Below, piece by piece: positions 33,349 through 45,300 of a stretch of DNA of 64,000 nt (its first letter is position 1; the number at the start of each line of letters is the position of its first letter). The position numbers and the translations under genes were made by a program. The notes below the pieces were generated by a model, which was not told where the DNA came from, made no database searches, and worked only from the letters and a program-made list of their open reading frames with translations. Source of the stretch: Enoplolaimus lenunculus (Eukaryota > Nematoda > Enoplea > Enoplida > Thoracostomopsidae); the NCBI GenBank assembly GCA_030248215.1, contig JASANG010001107.1, positions 372,001-436,000 of the forward strand, given 5' to 3'.

Positions 33349-33371
33349 TCATCACGGTAAAACGACATTCA

Positions 33372-36300
33372 TCACAGCGAAGGATATAATCTTTCTGTTG
33401 AGTTCAACAGGTCCACCGAGCCATAACTGAGAGCGTTTGCCGCCCCTAAAGGCGTCACTGTTCGTTTTCGATGTCCACGTTTTGATGCGTATCGATTTGC
33501 AATTTCTGTAACTACACAGTGGTTATCTTCAAGCATACGAGACATTGTACGTGTTACTGTATCAATTGCTAGAGATATCCCTTGTTCACGTACAATACAT
33601 GTGTTAATTTGCTCAAATGAAATAGATGGAATACGGCGCACATCGCTTAAGCATGGAAGCGCACCAAAGTTTGCTACATTCGGCTGATCACCACAAAATT
33701 TAACATCACCGTTCGTTGCTTTGCCACCGTAACGGTTCGCGTGATTGCAACTATGATAACATAACATTGCCGAGTCGCCACTCGTTTTGCAGGCTGAATA
33801 CGAAGCAAGGCGTTCGGCCTGACCTGAATTTGGTTGTGAGGTAGTTACGACAGATGAAAAAGTTGTGGAACTGGAAGCTGTATTAGTAACTAATTCTGAT
33901 TTGGCGGAACACAGCGGGCCATCTCTGCTTGTTCCTTCAGTTTGATTTGTAGCAGGGAAAACGAATAAAGATGGGATTCGTCCTGCAGGTGAGCAGATGT
34001 CTGGGTCACGATTCTGGACACTTGCACACAAATCCAAAGAATATTGCACACTATTTCTAGCGCCGGTCGTTGTATCCTGTGGTTGATCATTGTTGGAATA
34101 CTGAGTGTTTTGGAGACCAACGAAGTAGCTCTGATCGAATATTGTTAACGATGTACAATTACTGTTGGGCCTAAACAGTTTTAATTCTGGCTCGGCAACC
34201 GCACAATTCTTAGTTGCAGTAAACATCAGATCTTTAACTGCATCACTATTATTAGCAGCACTCAGCTTTAACTTCACTCGTTCGTCATCGTTGTAGTTTA
34301 GAAAATCACAATTACATTTCGAGATGGAATCGCCATTGGAAAATACACTGATTGGTTTTGCACAGTCTCCGTTCAACACACTAGATGCTGACTTAAACAG
34401 TGGCAAAATACCGATGTCCCCACTAGCAACAGTATTACTCAATAGATCAGGTTCGCTTGTTTCTGCTTTCATTGCACATGCGTTGTCGTTTAAAGAGCAA
34501 GCATTTGTAGGTTCTACAAAATTGGTAACATCCCTTCTTGAACTAAAACGGCTGCCATTTGTTTGATTTAATATAATAGGCTGTTGTACTGTTTTGTAAA
34601 TAGAACCGTTTGCGAATTGTTGCAAACAGGCGATATTGTCAGAACATATTTGCTGCAGTTCCTAGAAAATATATATCAATATACACAGTTTATATACGTG
34701 CGATGCTGTCATTAAAAGGTGCAGCATACATATTGAGTTGTTATTCACAGGAAAATTTTTTATCACTTATCCACCATACCACAAGAACAATGGTGACAAT
34801 ATTTTTCAAATATAGATTGAAACCAGTGTGCGACCGGATATCCGGTTCCGGTTTAATATCCGGTATACACTTACCAGATATCGGATATTTACGGTTGTGG
34901 TGCTGAATATCATAAAACTGCTTTTTACAAGAGAGTGTCTTTACGTCTTGCTGCGATTACATTTCTGGGCAAATTAAGAAGTTCAAGTTATAATACGTTT
35001 TCAGCTACTTTTAGTATTTTAACATATACAATATTCGGTATCGTGTTGCTGTTCCAGTAAACAATTCGATAGCTGAATCCGGTTCCGGTAAATCAATATC
35101 GGGTGGCACCCTGCTATGTTCACATCACTTAGAAAAACTACCTAAATCTCTTAGAACTAAAATAATATCCTTTTAACTCTTTATTTCTTTGAAAGCCTTA
35201 TAGTCGCCCGCAAATAATATAATTTGACAGTTGTTGTAAACCACTACACCTGCGCAATCGCTGATATATACAAAAAACAATAGCGCCTGCGCCTGCCTTT
35301 ATATGCAACATCAGTAAAAACCACAGAAGAACCAATAAATGTAACTAAGTCAGTGTGCAAAAAGGAACTGGATTATACCGGAATCGGAATTGGAACAGCA
35401 AATATATAAAGGAATTTTAATCGGAATCGGAATTAGAAGTTAGGTGACTGTACGAATAAATTTGTACTGACAAATATAATATTGATTTATGGTGTCTCTT
35501 GGCTCGCAAGAATTTTCAAAAACGTCGCATGAATAAGTTGGCGATGATTTCTGGTCCTGTAAAGTAAACATCAATAATTTATAAGTTAACTTATCAAAAG
35601 GAATAGAAGAGATAAATGATACAGAATTTTTACGCAACATATCACAACAAGTAGGATTAAAATTAAAGTTTCAAAATTGCGATTCCGATAGATTGCTCAA
35701 TCGGAATCGGAACTTGTTTCAACAGGCTTCTTCTCCACAGCTTGAAAATTTCCGCCGGGGGGAGTTTCCTGGGGGGCAGCTGATTTTGCTGGGGGGTGCA
35801 GTTTTCCTGGGGGCCCCCAGATGATCTGGGGGGTCCTGGGGGGCACGCTTAAAATTTTGCAAACCGACTTTTTAGACCATTTTTTTCATTCTAGACCGTG
35901 TTTCCAACTCAACGTAAGATTACTCATCGCTCAACATGACAAAAATTTCTCGCAAACGCTAATAACAATAATTTTAACTAATATTACGTATATACTGACA
36001 ACTTAACCAGAAGTTGAAAGAAGCACAATTATATAAAATATAGATAATCTATAATTGAAACTGTGATTAATATATATTTTGTATATTAGTCACAGCTTCA
36101 TATTATCATAAGGCTCAGGCGGGCTGAACTTGCTGCTGCAAGGTACTTTCGAATGCTGTATGCCCTGAAACGGTCTTTATATAATTGTGCTTTTTCAGTT
36201 CATTATAGAATTGTATTAGTTACTACGGGTATTAAATCATATTTTGCCGAATGTCCGCCTCAAAAGAGGTCCAGGTCTTTACGTTTTAACATTGAAAATT

Positions 36301-39300
36301 TTTGACCTAGAAAAGTCCTGGGGGGCCCCAGCAAACAAATTTGCTGGGGGGCATTTCACTGGCGGGCGGCCGAAAATTCGCCGGGGGCCTTTCCTGGGGG
36401 CGGCAAAATTTTCGCCGGGAGGAAAATGAAACTTTCGAAAAGTGCTGGGCCCACCCCGCCGTGGAGAAGCCAGTTGAAATTGGAATTCTAATCGGAATCG
36501 GAGTTCCGGTTGCTCCCTGCTATAAGGCATTTGAAACTAAGTACGCAAATTAAAAAACAAAGTATTTTTTGTTTTACATTAATAAAGCAACTTAATACCA
36601 GCATTAACACTTACTTCAACATGGTCGGCCAGCAGTGACACCAATCGAAACATTTCAGACGGCTCGTTTACGTTCAAGTGCCCCAGCGGAATGTTGTGAC
36701 CATTATTAAATGAATTATTGGTGTTTCTGTCGGCATACGTTGAGCCATAATCAGTGGAAATGACACCGGTTCTGATGTTAGTACCCGTAATACAAACATT
36801 TTTGGACGCAAGTTTGTATTTATTTGCTAAATCTGCGACAGTTTGCTGACGACGTTCAACGCGTTTACGCACATGGTCATACCTGAAATAGAGACCATGC
36901 CACAGTTTCAACACCGACAAGTGTTTCTAGAAATTTAAATATTTTAATGGTATCCATATATTCTATGACGAACTGCACTACTATAAACAAAACATCTAGT
37001 GAAAGTGTTCTACAGATTCTCCCTTCACTCAATGGCAATCATAAATACTCAATTTGAAGCATCCACATCATCAAAAACTAAGTGTTGAGGATGTTTTCGT
37101 TTCATATCAATATTGAAACACCACAAACCGTCCTAAGATTGCTACATCTACCAAGTAAACGCTAAAAATTACTGGCCCTTAGTATGCCACGGCAGGAACA
37201 AGAATTCTGCTAAAACCTCAACAAAAAATTAAATATATCTATAATATAGACTAACTTTAGAAAGTGTGCCGCTTTGGGTTTCCACGAAATATTATAATTG
37301 CAAAGCATAGAAATGCGTGGATACAAGCTCCAGCTACTACCACTTGGTTTTTGAGGCTTCACAGCGCATTTTAATGTTTTCGATTGAGACGTTGCTGGTT
37401 CTTTGTGAGACATAACAGTTGTTTCTCCTGACTTCACAGAACAGTTCGTTTGCTTACGTTCAACATCGTGATCACAGGAGGTATCGTCACGGCTGACAGT
37501 TCTAGTTTGATTGCTGGACGATTTTTGTGTGTCCTTACAATCAAGGTGAAACGGTGCATTTTCTTTCCACTCAAAAGTTTCAGAGCGCTTCGGCTTTTGA
37601 ACAGTTTTAAGGACTTTACTACTGCCGTTGTTTTCGTCGTCACCTTCAATTCTTGACATTTCTTCACTATCTGCCTCATCATCATCATCATCATTACTAC
37701 TACTGCTACTGCTGCCAATCGAACCTCGACCATATTTGGAAACAACAGAAAAAGCAACTGCTAAATCAAACAAAGCACATTCCTTGCTCGGATCGGCTAC
37801 TTGCTGACCTGCTGTTCTGAAAGGTGAGTGCCTACACGTGTTTCTGGTTTCACCACTACTTGTGCTATCGTTGTCTCGACACATAACATTCCATGAATCA
37901 GTTCGTTCACTGCGTTTGCTATTCCGCTGCTGTCGCCATCGTTCCAGCACCCTTCTATTACTATGTGAAGAAGAATTTATGCAGCTGTTCAAGTCGTTCG
38001 AATATTTCCAAGGAATTTTATTGCACTTGGCAGCATCAATATTTGGCGTACGTCTAGACGAACGTTCTGTGCGTACGCCGGGACTTCGAGTTATAATCCT
38101 AGTTGAATTCAACCTACGTCTACCAACAAGAGAACGATCATCGTCTTCAAAGAGCACAATGTTTTCCATTTGTTCATCACACTGCAGCGATGGCCTTGTG
38201 ACTGATGTTGACGCACCATCGACACAGCCCGGTAAAGAGTTTTCCTCTGCGAAAACTTGATTTAGCCTAAATGATGTCAACTCGGAGTCAGCTTTCTCCG
38301 ATTGAATATGGCTTGAACTATTTCTCAAACTGGTAGCCGGTGAACGTTTTAAATCGATATCTGAAACCGTGGTGGCAGCTGTAGCACCAGAGATTAGCGC
38401 AGCTGTATGAAGGTTGGTGTAACCGCGATTTTTTGTTAAATCTTGCTTTCGAGCACGCTTTCTTGGTGAACATCCGTCAAACACTGGTGAAGACACTGAC
38501 GGCATCACAGTAGAAGAATGTTTACTATATTTATCAGGAATCAATGGAGACACCACAGACGAACTAGCCGAAAAGTTAACATTTTGTTGTTCTATATTGT
38601 CATATGCAGTTGCAGCTACCGGCGACGTTCGCCGTTTTAAATGGTGTGAAAAAGGCTGAGCAGCTGCTTTATCTAATGGTTGTGCACTTTTAATTTCTGA
38701 CCCCGGATGGAGGTTCTCTCTACGACTATCGTCACCACAGCTGTCAGTCACGCCGCCGGCTGATTGGTCCTCGCTTGCCAAAACGTTACGCCGAAACTGC
38801 TGTTGTATCTCATCATAACCAGAAACTGCGCTTACAGTTGATGTTGATGATCGGGATAGCGTGGATTCATTTGAGCATTCGTCAATGTCTCGAACACGGC
38901 GAGAGGTAACAGACGCAACAATCGATGATATAGTACGCGACACAGTTGAAGTCGCACCGTCATCGCAACCACTTTTAGCCACCCGATATGACGACTCAGT
39001 CATGTCAGCCTCTTCTGTCCCAATACGTGTTGGAACATTCTCGTCATGGTCTACAACTATGTTATCAAAATCATTGTCTGAAGGCCCACCGTTCGCGATA
39101 CCAGAAATAATATTAGTCTGTGGTGCAGAATTGGTGAAGGTATTATTACCGTTTCCAAACACGCCTGCGGACTTGGCACAGTGTAATTGCTTGCTAATTA
39201 TTAAGTTTTCATTTTTGAATGAAGTTGTACCACTAACTACTGGCGGCAATACGACCAGTACATTTGAAGGTTGTCTTTGAGCATTAGTATTTGATGTAGA

Positions 39301-42300
39301 ATGATACGTGCTAGAGGACTGAGAATCAACCTTCAAACTGAGAGAAACGCTGGCGTCGTTGTTACTAATATCCAGCGCCGATAAACTGTCATATCCCACA
39401 TTGCTGGATTGCTGACATTGCTGTTGCCCTCGTGGACGCCGTAAAATGTTTGGACGCGAAGATGCAGCAGCAGCAGCAGTTATTGCACTCGGTCGGTTCA
39501 AAGCACTATTAACGCAACCACCGCTACCATTGCTAGTCACAGGATAGTTACTGGCGTTAATATTACAGCTGCTAGTATATGTACCAAAACCTCCAGCAGG
39601 GTTATCTTGCCGCGTATTTTTGCTATTGGGCGAATACTCTACCAAATGAGATTCAGTGTCAACAGTAACGTTACCATGATCTCCTCCATCAGTGGGACTG
39701 AAAGACGCTAATCGGTTGCCTTGGAGCACACTAGGACAGTTTTTAGCAGCAACAGAACGAACTTGACTAAGCACAGCATTTGGCTGCATTACTACTACGC
39801 TTGTAGGACCGCTTCGGCCGGTGGATACATAGTTGCTTGAACGCAACTGCTGCATCTGGTCTTTTGTAGCGCCAAGTTGAGGTACAATACCTGCATTTCC
39901 AACACTAGGTACTGTGTTCTGATTAGATATTCCGTAACTAATCAGCGGTGCCACGACACTTGAAGCTATTGCAGATGAATGTTGATGTTGACGTTGGTTA
40001 CAACTGTTCGATGCTAATGTACCATCAGCATTAGCTAAATTAACACACACTGTAGTTTGACTCGTACCCAATTTGTTGTTGACACCGCTGCACCCGCCAA
40101 TAATAGTGCTATATGTCATGGTTTGATTATTTATACTGGTACGTACGCCAACTATTGTTTGCTGAATATCCTTGTTACAACTACCGGATATCGCTTGCGA
40201 TGCTGATGGTGAAAATGGAAGAGGTAAAGAGGCTACAATAGCAGGAACTGAGCTAACTTGTGATGCTTTAACGGTAATAGGCGATACAGCATTTTCAGTC
40301 ATACCCGCGCTAGCAACTGCAGCGACAGATACCGCACAGATAGTCGAAAAAGTATTCTGTGGCTGTGAAACCGATGTTGCGTTTGATATAACCTATAAAA
40401 AAAACAGAAAAAATAATGTTTCATCTTGCACTGAAATTCATAACGTACAATAGTCATAAATACTGATATTAATAGCTTATAACTAGTGATGTGCCGATAC
40501 TAAAATTTTTGCCGATGCCGATTTCCAATTTTAATACACCATGCTAAAAAGAATTGACAGAATAGGTACTCCATTTTATATCAATATAAATGCGAAGACT
40601 TGAACCATAACCACCATGATTGATTATAATTTTACGAAATGGCTCATTTCAATTATTTTGTGAAACACAAACCTAACAGTACAAAAAGTATCAGCAAAAA
40701 ATATGCTATTTTTTGCTGTGTCGATGCCTACACTAACAAAAATTGCCTATATTACCTATGCCGATAATCGGCACTATTTTTATTTCTAACATACTACATA
40801 CGTACGACTACTCATGAATTTTCAAGACATATTTGGAGTCACGTTATACATTTAAAGCAATGCGTATTAACAAAGTTAAAAACAATGCTTCAACCATCGA
40901 TCCGGTATGCGAGATGTGCAAGGCTTAGCTATACTAGATTACATAGGAAACAGTGCTAGGTATGAATTTTTGTTTCACTACTACGTAATATATACTGATC
41001 AATGATTATCTTAACCAGACAGCGATTTAATGTCCGAATCCGATTTAATATATGCGGCAAAAATAGATTTCTGAAGTACTGCCAACAGTGCACAAATTTA
41101 TGTGCTACATATTCGGTTAGCAGGGTTCAACCGGAATTCCTATTCCGGCCGCAATTCCTACATAAAATCAATTCTTTTTGCAATGAATAATCTGGTGATG
41201 TGTTTTTGCAAAACTTGATTATGAACTAGCTCAAAATTTGCTTAAGCAATTTTTTGGCAGGTTTCTGAAAAGTCCGACAGTAATTCGGTGATGAAAATTA
41301 TTTCAAATTCCGGTTCCTTCAAAGAAAGTAAATTCCTTTTACTGTTCCTGTACCGGCAAAATGTAGTTCTTGTCTACAAATCTGCGCTACCATGAGCCAA
41401 GCTGCAACTGGAACTATCAGGAAGTTTTCACCAAACTGTTCTGTATTGTCGGTGTTAATAATTTTAGGGTTTAAAAGCAAACGCTGAACTTGAACTTCTT
41501 TGATAATTTTTTCACTCAGAGATTATTCAACGAAAGCTGGACACTAAGTATTGAACTGGAGGAATTTAACAAAAAATAAAAATAACAGTCTGGCATTTCA
41601 AAGGACTTAAATGTCGCATGCAAAAAAATTTATGTCAAATTTTTAATCCGGCTGCATCCTGTCAATAGTCAAGAGAACCTATATCGACACTAACCTTTGA
41701 TATGGGACCAGACATCACCGGCGGTTTGCAACCGCTTGCCAATGTCACAATGACGCGGGTTTGAGATGTGACGGCAGACGTCGTAACCACTTTTGCAGTT
41801 ATAGGACAGTGAAAACTGCTAAACCCTCCAGTTCCAGAGCTGTAAGTCGTTACCAGCGGGACACTTGTCGTCTGGCTTGTGGCTGAAGGACTGGCACCGC
41901 TACAACCGAGTTTGACATTTTTATGTTGAGTTTCACCGATTGTTATGCCACCAACCGCAAAATTCAAAAAATTATTGTTGGCACTACTGCTAAGACTATC
42001 CTTTAATCCCAATAGAACAGTCGATTGAATAGCATTTTGCGTTGAGGGCGACATTTTCAGTGGCAACACATTTTCAGGGATGACAACATGCGGCATAGTT
42101 GTATGTCCACTACCACAACTGACGGTAGATTGCGTAAATTTAGCCACATTTGAAACAGTTATAGTATTAGCAGTAACAGGCAAAGCCACCACAGATGAAC
42201 ATGCTTGCTTAGAGGTAAACGACAATGATGAAGCTTAAAAACACAAATTATATACACCAATACAATTCCTTAAGATAACGATACAAATTTCAATTCGAAG

Positions 42301-45300
42301 ATTCCACCTATTTCCAATTACCGTATCAGAATTTATTGCGGATTTTGACAATTGACAGAAGACATAAAAAAACAAACAACTGCAAATTCGTGCTTCTTGT
42401 TTTATTTCGAAATTTTTTTAATATATTGTAATAAAACTCAGGTATATTTTTGTAAAATATATTTAGAAAAATAAAACTAAAACTGAAATACATATACATT
42501 GATTTTGGCAACCATTTCGCACTCGGTTTTGCAAGCAACTAAACACAAAATATACGATATATTATAAGCTTTATTTTGGTGCGCCGGCTGAGGAAATAAT
42601 TTATATATTGCTTGGTGTCCACTTCTGACACCATAACATAGCTTTCATTCGTATACAGTTGTAATTTATTTCATCAGTAAGTATATGTATAAGTACATAG
42701 GGATGTGGCGATTAATCGGTATCGGTAATAACCGTCTCTTCCCGTGAGTACGTATCGACAACGGCACTGCAAAATACTTTTTGCACAAAGCAGTCAGCTG
42801 CAGGGTGCAACCGAAGTACCAATTGCGATTCAAAACGAATTCCGATTCTAATCGTACGATCAATGGAAATCTGAATTGTAAAATCTTATTTCTAATCCTT
42901 CTTGTTGGGATAGGTTGCATAAAAATTCTGTATCATTTATCTATAAATTGCATTCGATTAGTTAACTTATCAAGTTATCAGTAATGGATTGCACGTAGTT
43001 TAGCTTTGCAGAACCAAAAATCATCGCCAACTGTGCAACGTAACAGAACAAGTAAGATAACAACAAAATTTCAAAATTCCGTTTCGTATTGATTGTGCAA
43101 TCGGAATCGGAACTCGTTTTGAATCGGAATTCCGGTCGCATCCTGGTTATGTTCTTCAAGCATGGTGTACGAAAGTTGAAATCGGCATCGGCATGTTTTC
43201 AAAATAAGAATCGGCAATGGGCATCGGCAAAAATTTTGGTATCGGCAAAAATTTTGGTATCGGCACATCCCTATATATAAGTAGCATACCTGAGTTTACA
43301 GCAACCACGTTTGTATGTGTTTGATTTTCCAAGCCTGCACCCCCATGGTTGTCTGTGTTTAAAGATACAGTGTTTGTTGGTTGATTGGTCGTCGCGACAG
43401 CCGACAGAGGAGCAGAAACGTTCGGGTTAGAAAAAGTGACAGTAACTTTAGACGTAAAAACTGGTGTTTGCGGTTTTGGCACCTCGATGTTACAGGACGC
43501 TAAAACATAAGAATATTAACCATAAAATAAGTGTTTTATATCCTGCAACTAAATCTTCATTGCACTCTGTTAATACGTATATATAACCACTAACCAGTAA
43601 TACCGTGGGTCCGCTTAATGGTCTTAGGGACCTCGCGTTTCCACATAAGGTACGTACGTACAAAATATAGTTGCATCAAAGTTTTGAAGTTATCTGTGGA
43701 CGACCAGCCACAAACGCTAATAGGGCACCAAAAACTATGGACATTAAAGTTTAAAATCTTGAACTTTAAAACTATTTCAGAAACTTGTAGTGGCGGTTCA
43801 AAAATTTGCTGAGATTCTCAGAAACGTCCCAATGCTCAATCTCAAGCACACCAATTACACAGATCTTAATCACAGTCTCAACTTTTTTATTGATACTCCC
43901 ATTCATGTAAAACATACTTTTTGAAATCAAAACGCTCGGTTGTTTCGGCGAAATTGCACACTTTGTTATTGGATTGTCTAGTGCAAGTGAGTTAGAGATT
44001 ACCGTTGTTGATAAGCCTGTGCTGCCAGTAACAACGCAATCAGCACAATCAATTTTAGCAGCGGATTGGCACTCGGATGAGAACAAAGTATTTGATGCGC
44101 TTGGTTTATGCTGTAATTGCGAGGACCTAGGTGGGTCAGAGATTGTAGACGAACGACAACTTGACGGAGCTGTGGTTGTCAAAAGTTCTGCAGAATACCC
44201 CGTGCTAGCGATAGATTTAGAAGATACCGTTTTAGATGCATAAAACACCGTGTTGTCGCACCGATTAAAACCCCGTGAATAGCCACTTGCACTATTACTG
44301 CTTGAAGTTAAATTAGCCAGGTTTATTTGGTTGGCTGACGATTGCGTAAGCTGTTGAGTATTTAATTGCTGTGTAGATCCCTGTTGAGAAAACATCTGCG
44401 GGTCAGTTTTAGGCGGCGTGCTGCCTTCAGTTTCAGCAGTAACCGTTGTTGACATCTGTAAACTAAGTTAGTTCCTGGTCAATCTTCAAGTATTGAATAA
44501 TTTGCTGACTGCGTATATTCGATCAAAACTGACTTACACAGTAAGTAATACACTGTTAAACAAAATTTACGTATATCTATTGGGTGAAGCAGTACAGAGG
44601 CGCAATTTGATTGGCTAATCAAAACAACAGAAATAAAACAGCATTACCCAAGCTTCGTTTGTATATCACAGAAACCTTGTTTAATTTATACGCTGCAGCA
44701 GGGTGCAACCGTAATTATAAAATACCGAAGCCGGAAAGTTTAAAAATACCGGAACCGGGAAACAAAAATACTTGGGTTACCGAAAAATTCATTTACCGGA
44801 ACCGGAATTCCGGTTGCTCCCTGCTTTGCATATATGCTGAAGCCAAATAATTATTGTGTAATCAGGCAATCAGTTTTCTCGAATACAGTCAAACACAACA
44901 AGAACACCCAATCACAAACATTTTGCATTCCAGCAGCTGTTTGGGCGGTGCAATCCTGCAATCAAAGGCTGTTTGCATTCCAGTAGTTGCTTGGACTGCC
45001 CCGAACAGTAACTGACGTTAGGAACGTCCCAGTTGCCAATTGGGGCAAACAGCTGTTTGGGATACGACATATATGGGACCGAAATCAAGCTTCTTTGCCG
45101 GAACTGAAATCGGTATTGGATCGGAATCGGAATTTACGTTTTAGTAATACTATTAAAAGTAGGTGTATTACTTTTTCTGCTATATACCAATTTGCATAAT
45201 TGTTCACATTTTCAGTAAAAATAGTATGTGTAAAACTTTCGATATAGAAAAGCTAGTGTAGCGCATCAATAAACCAATTTCTATTCGCCGGTAGCTAACA

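Noticed and set aside
44455-44455. MSTTVTAETEG as the SAP130 start
   Set aside because: The ATG directly follows TTTACAG and is in phase 0 with the LPE end of the 46204-47364 exon (donor GTAAGT), so it is more likely internal. It remains a possible alternative start.
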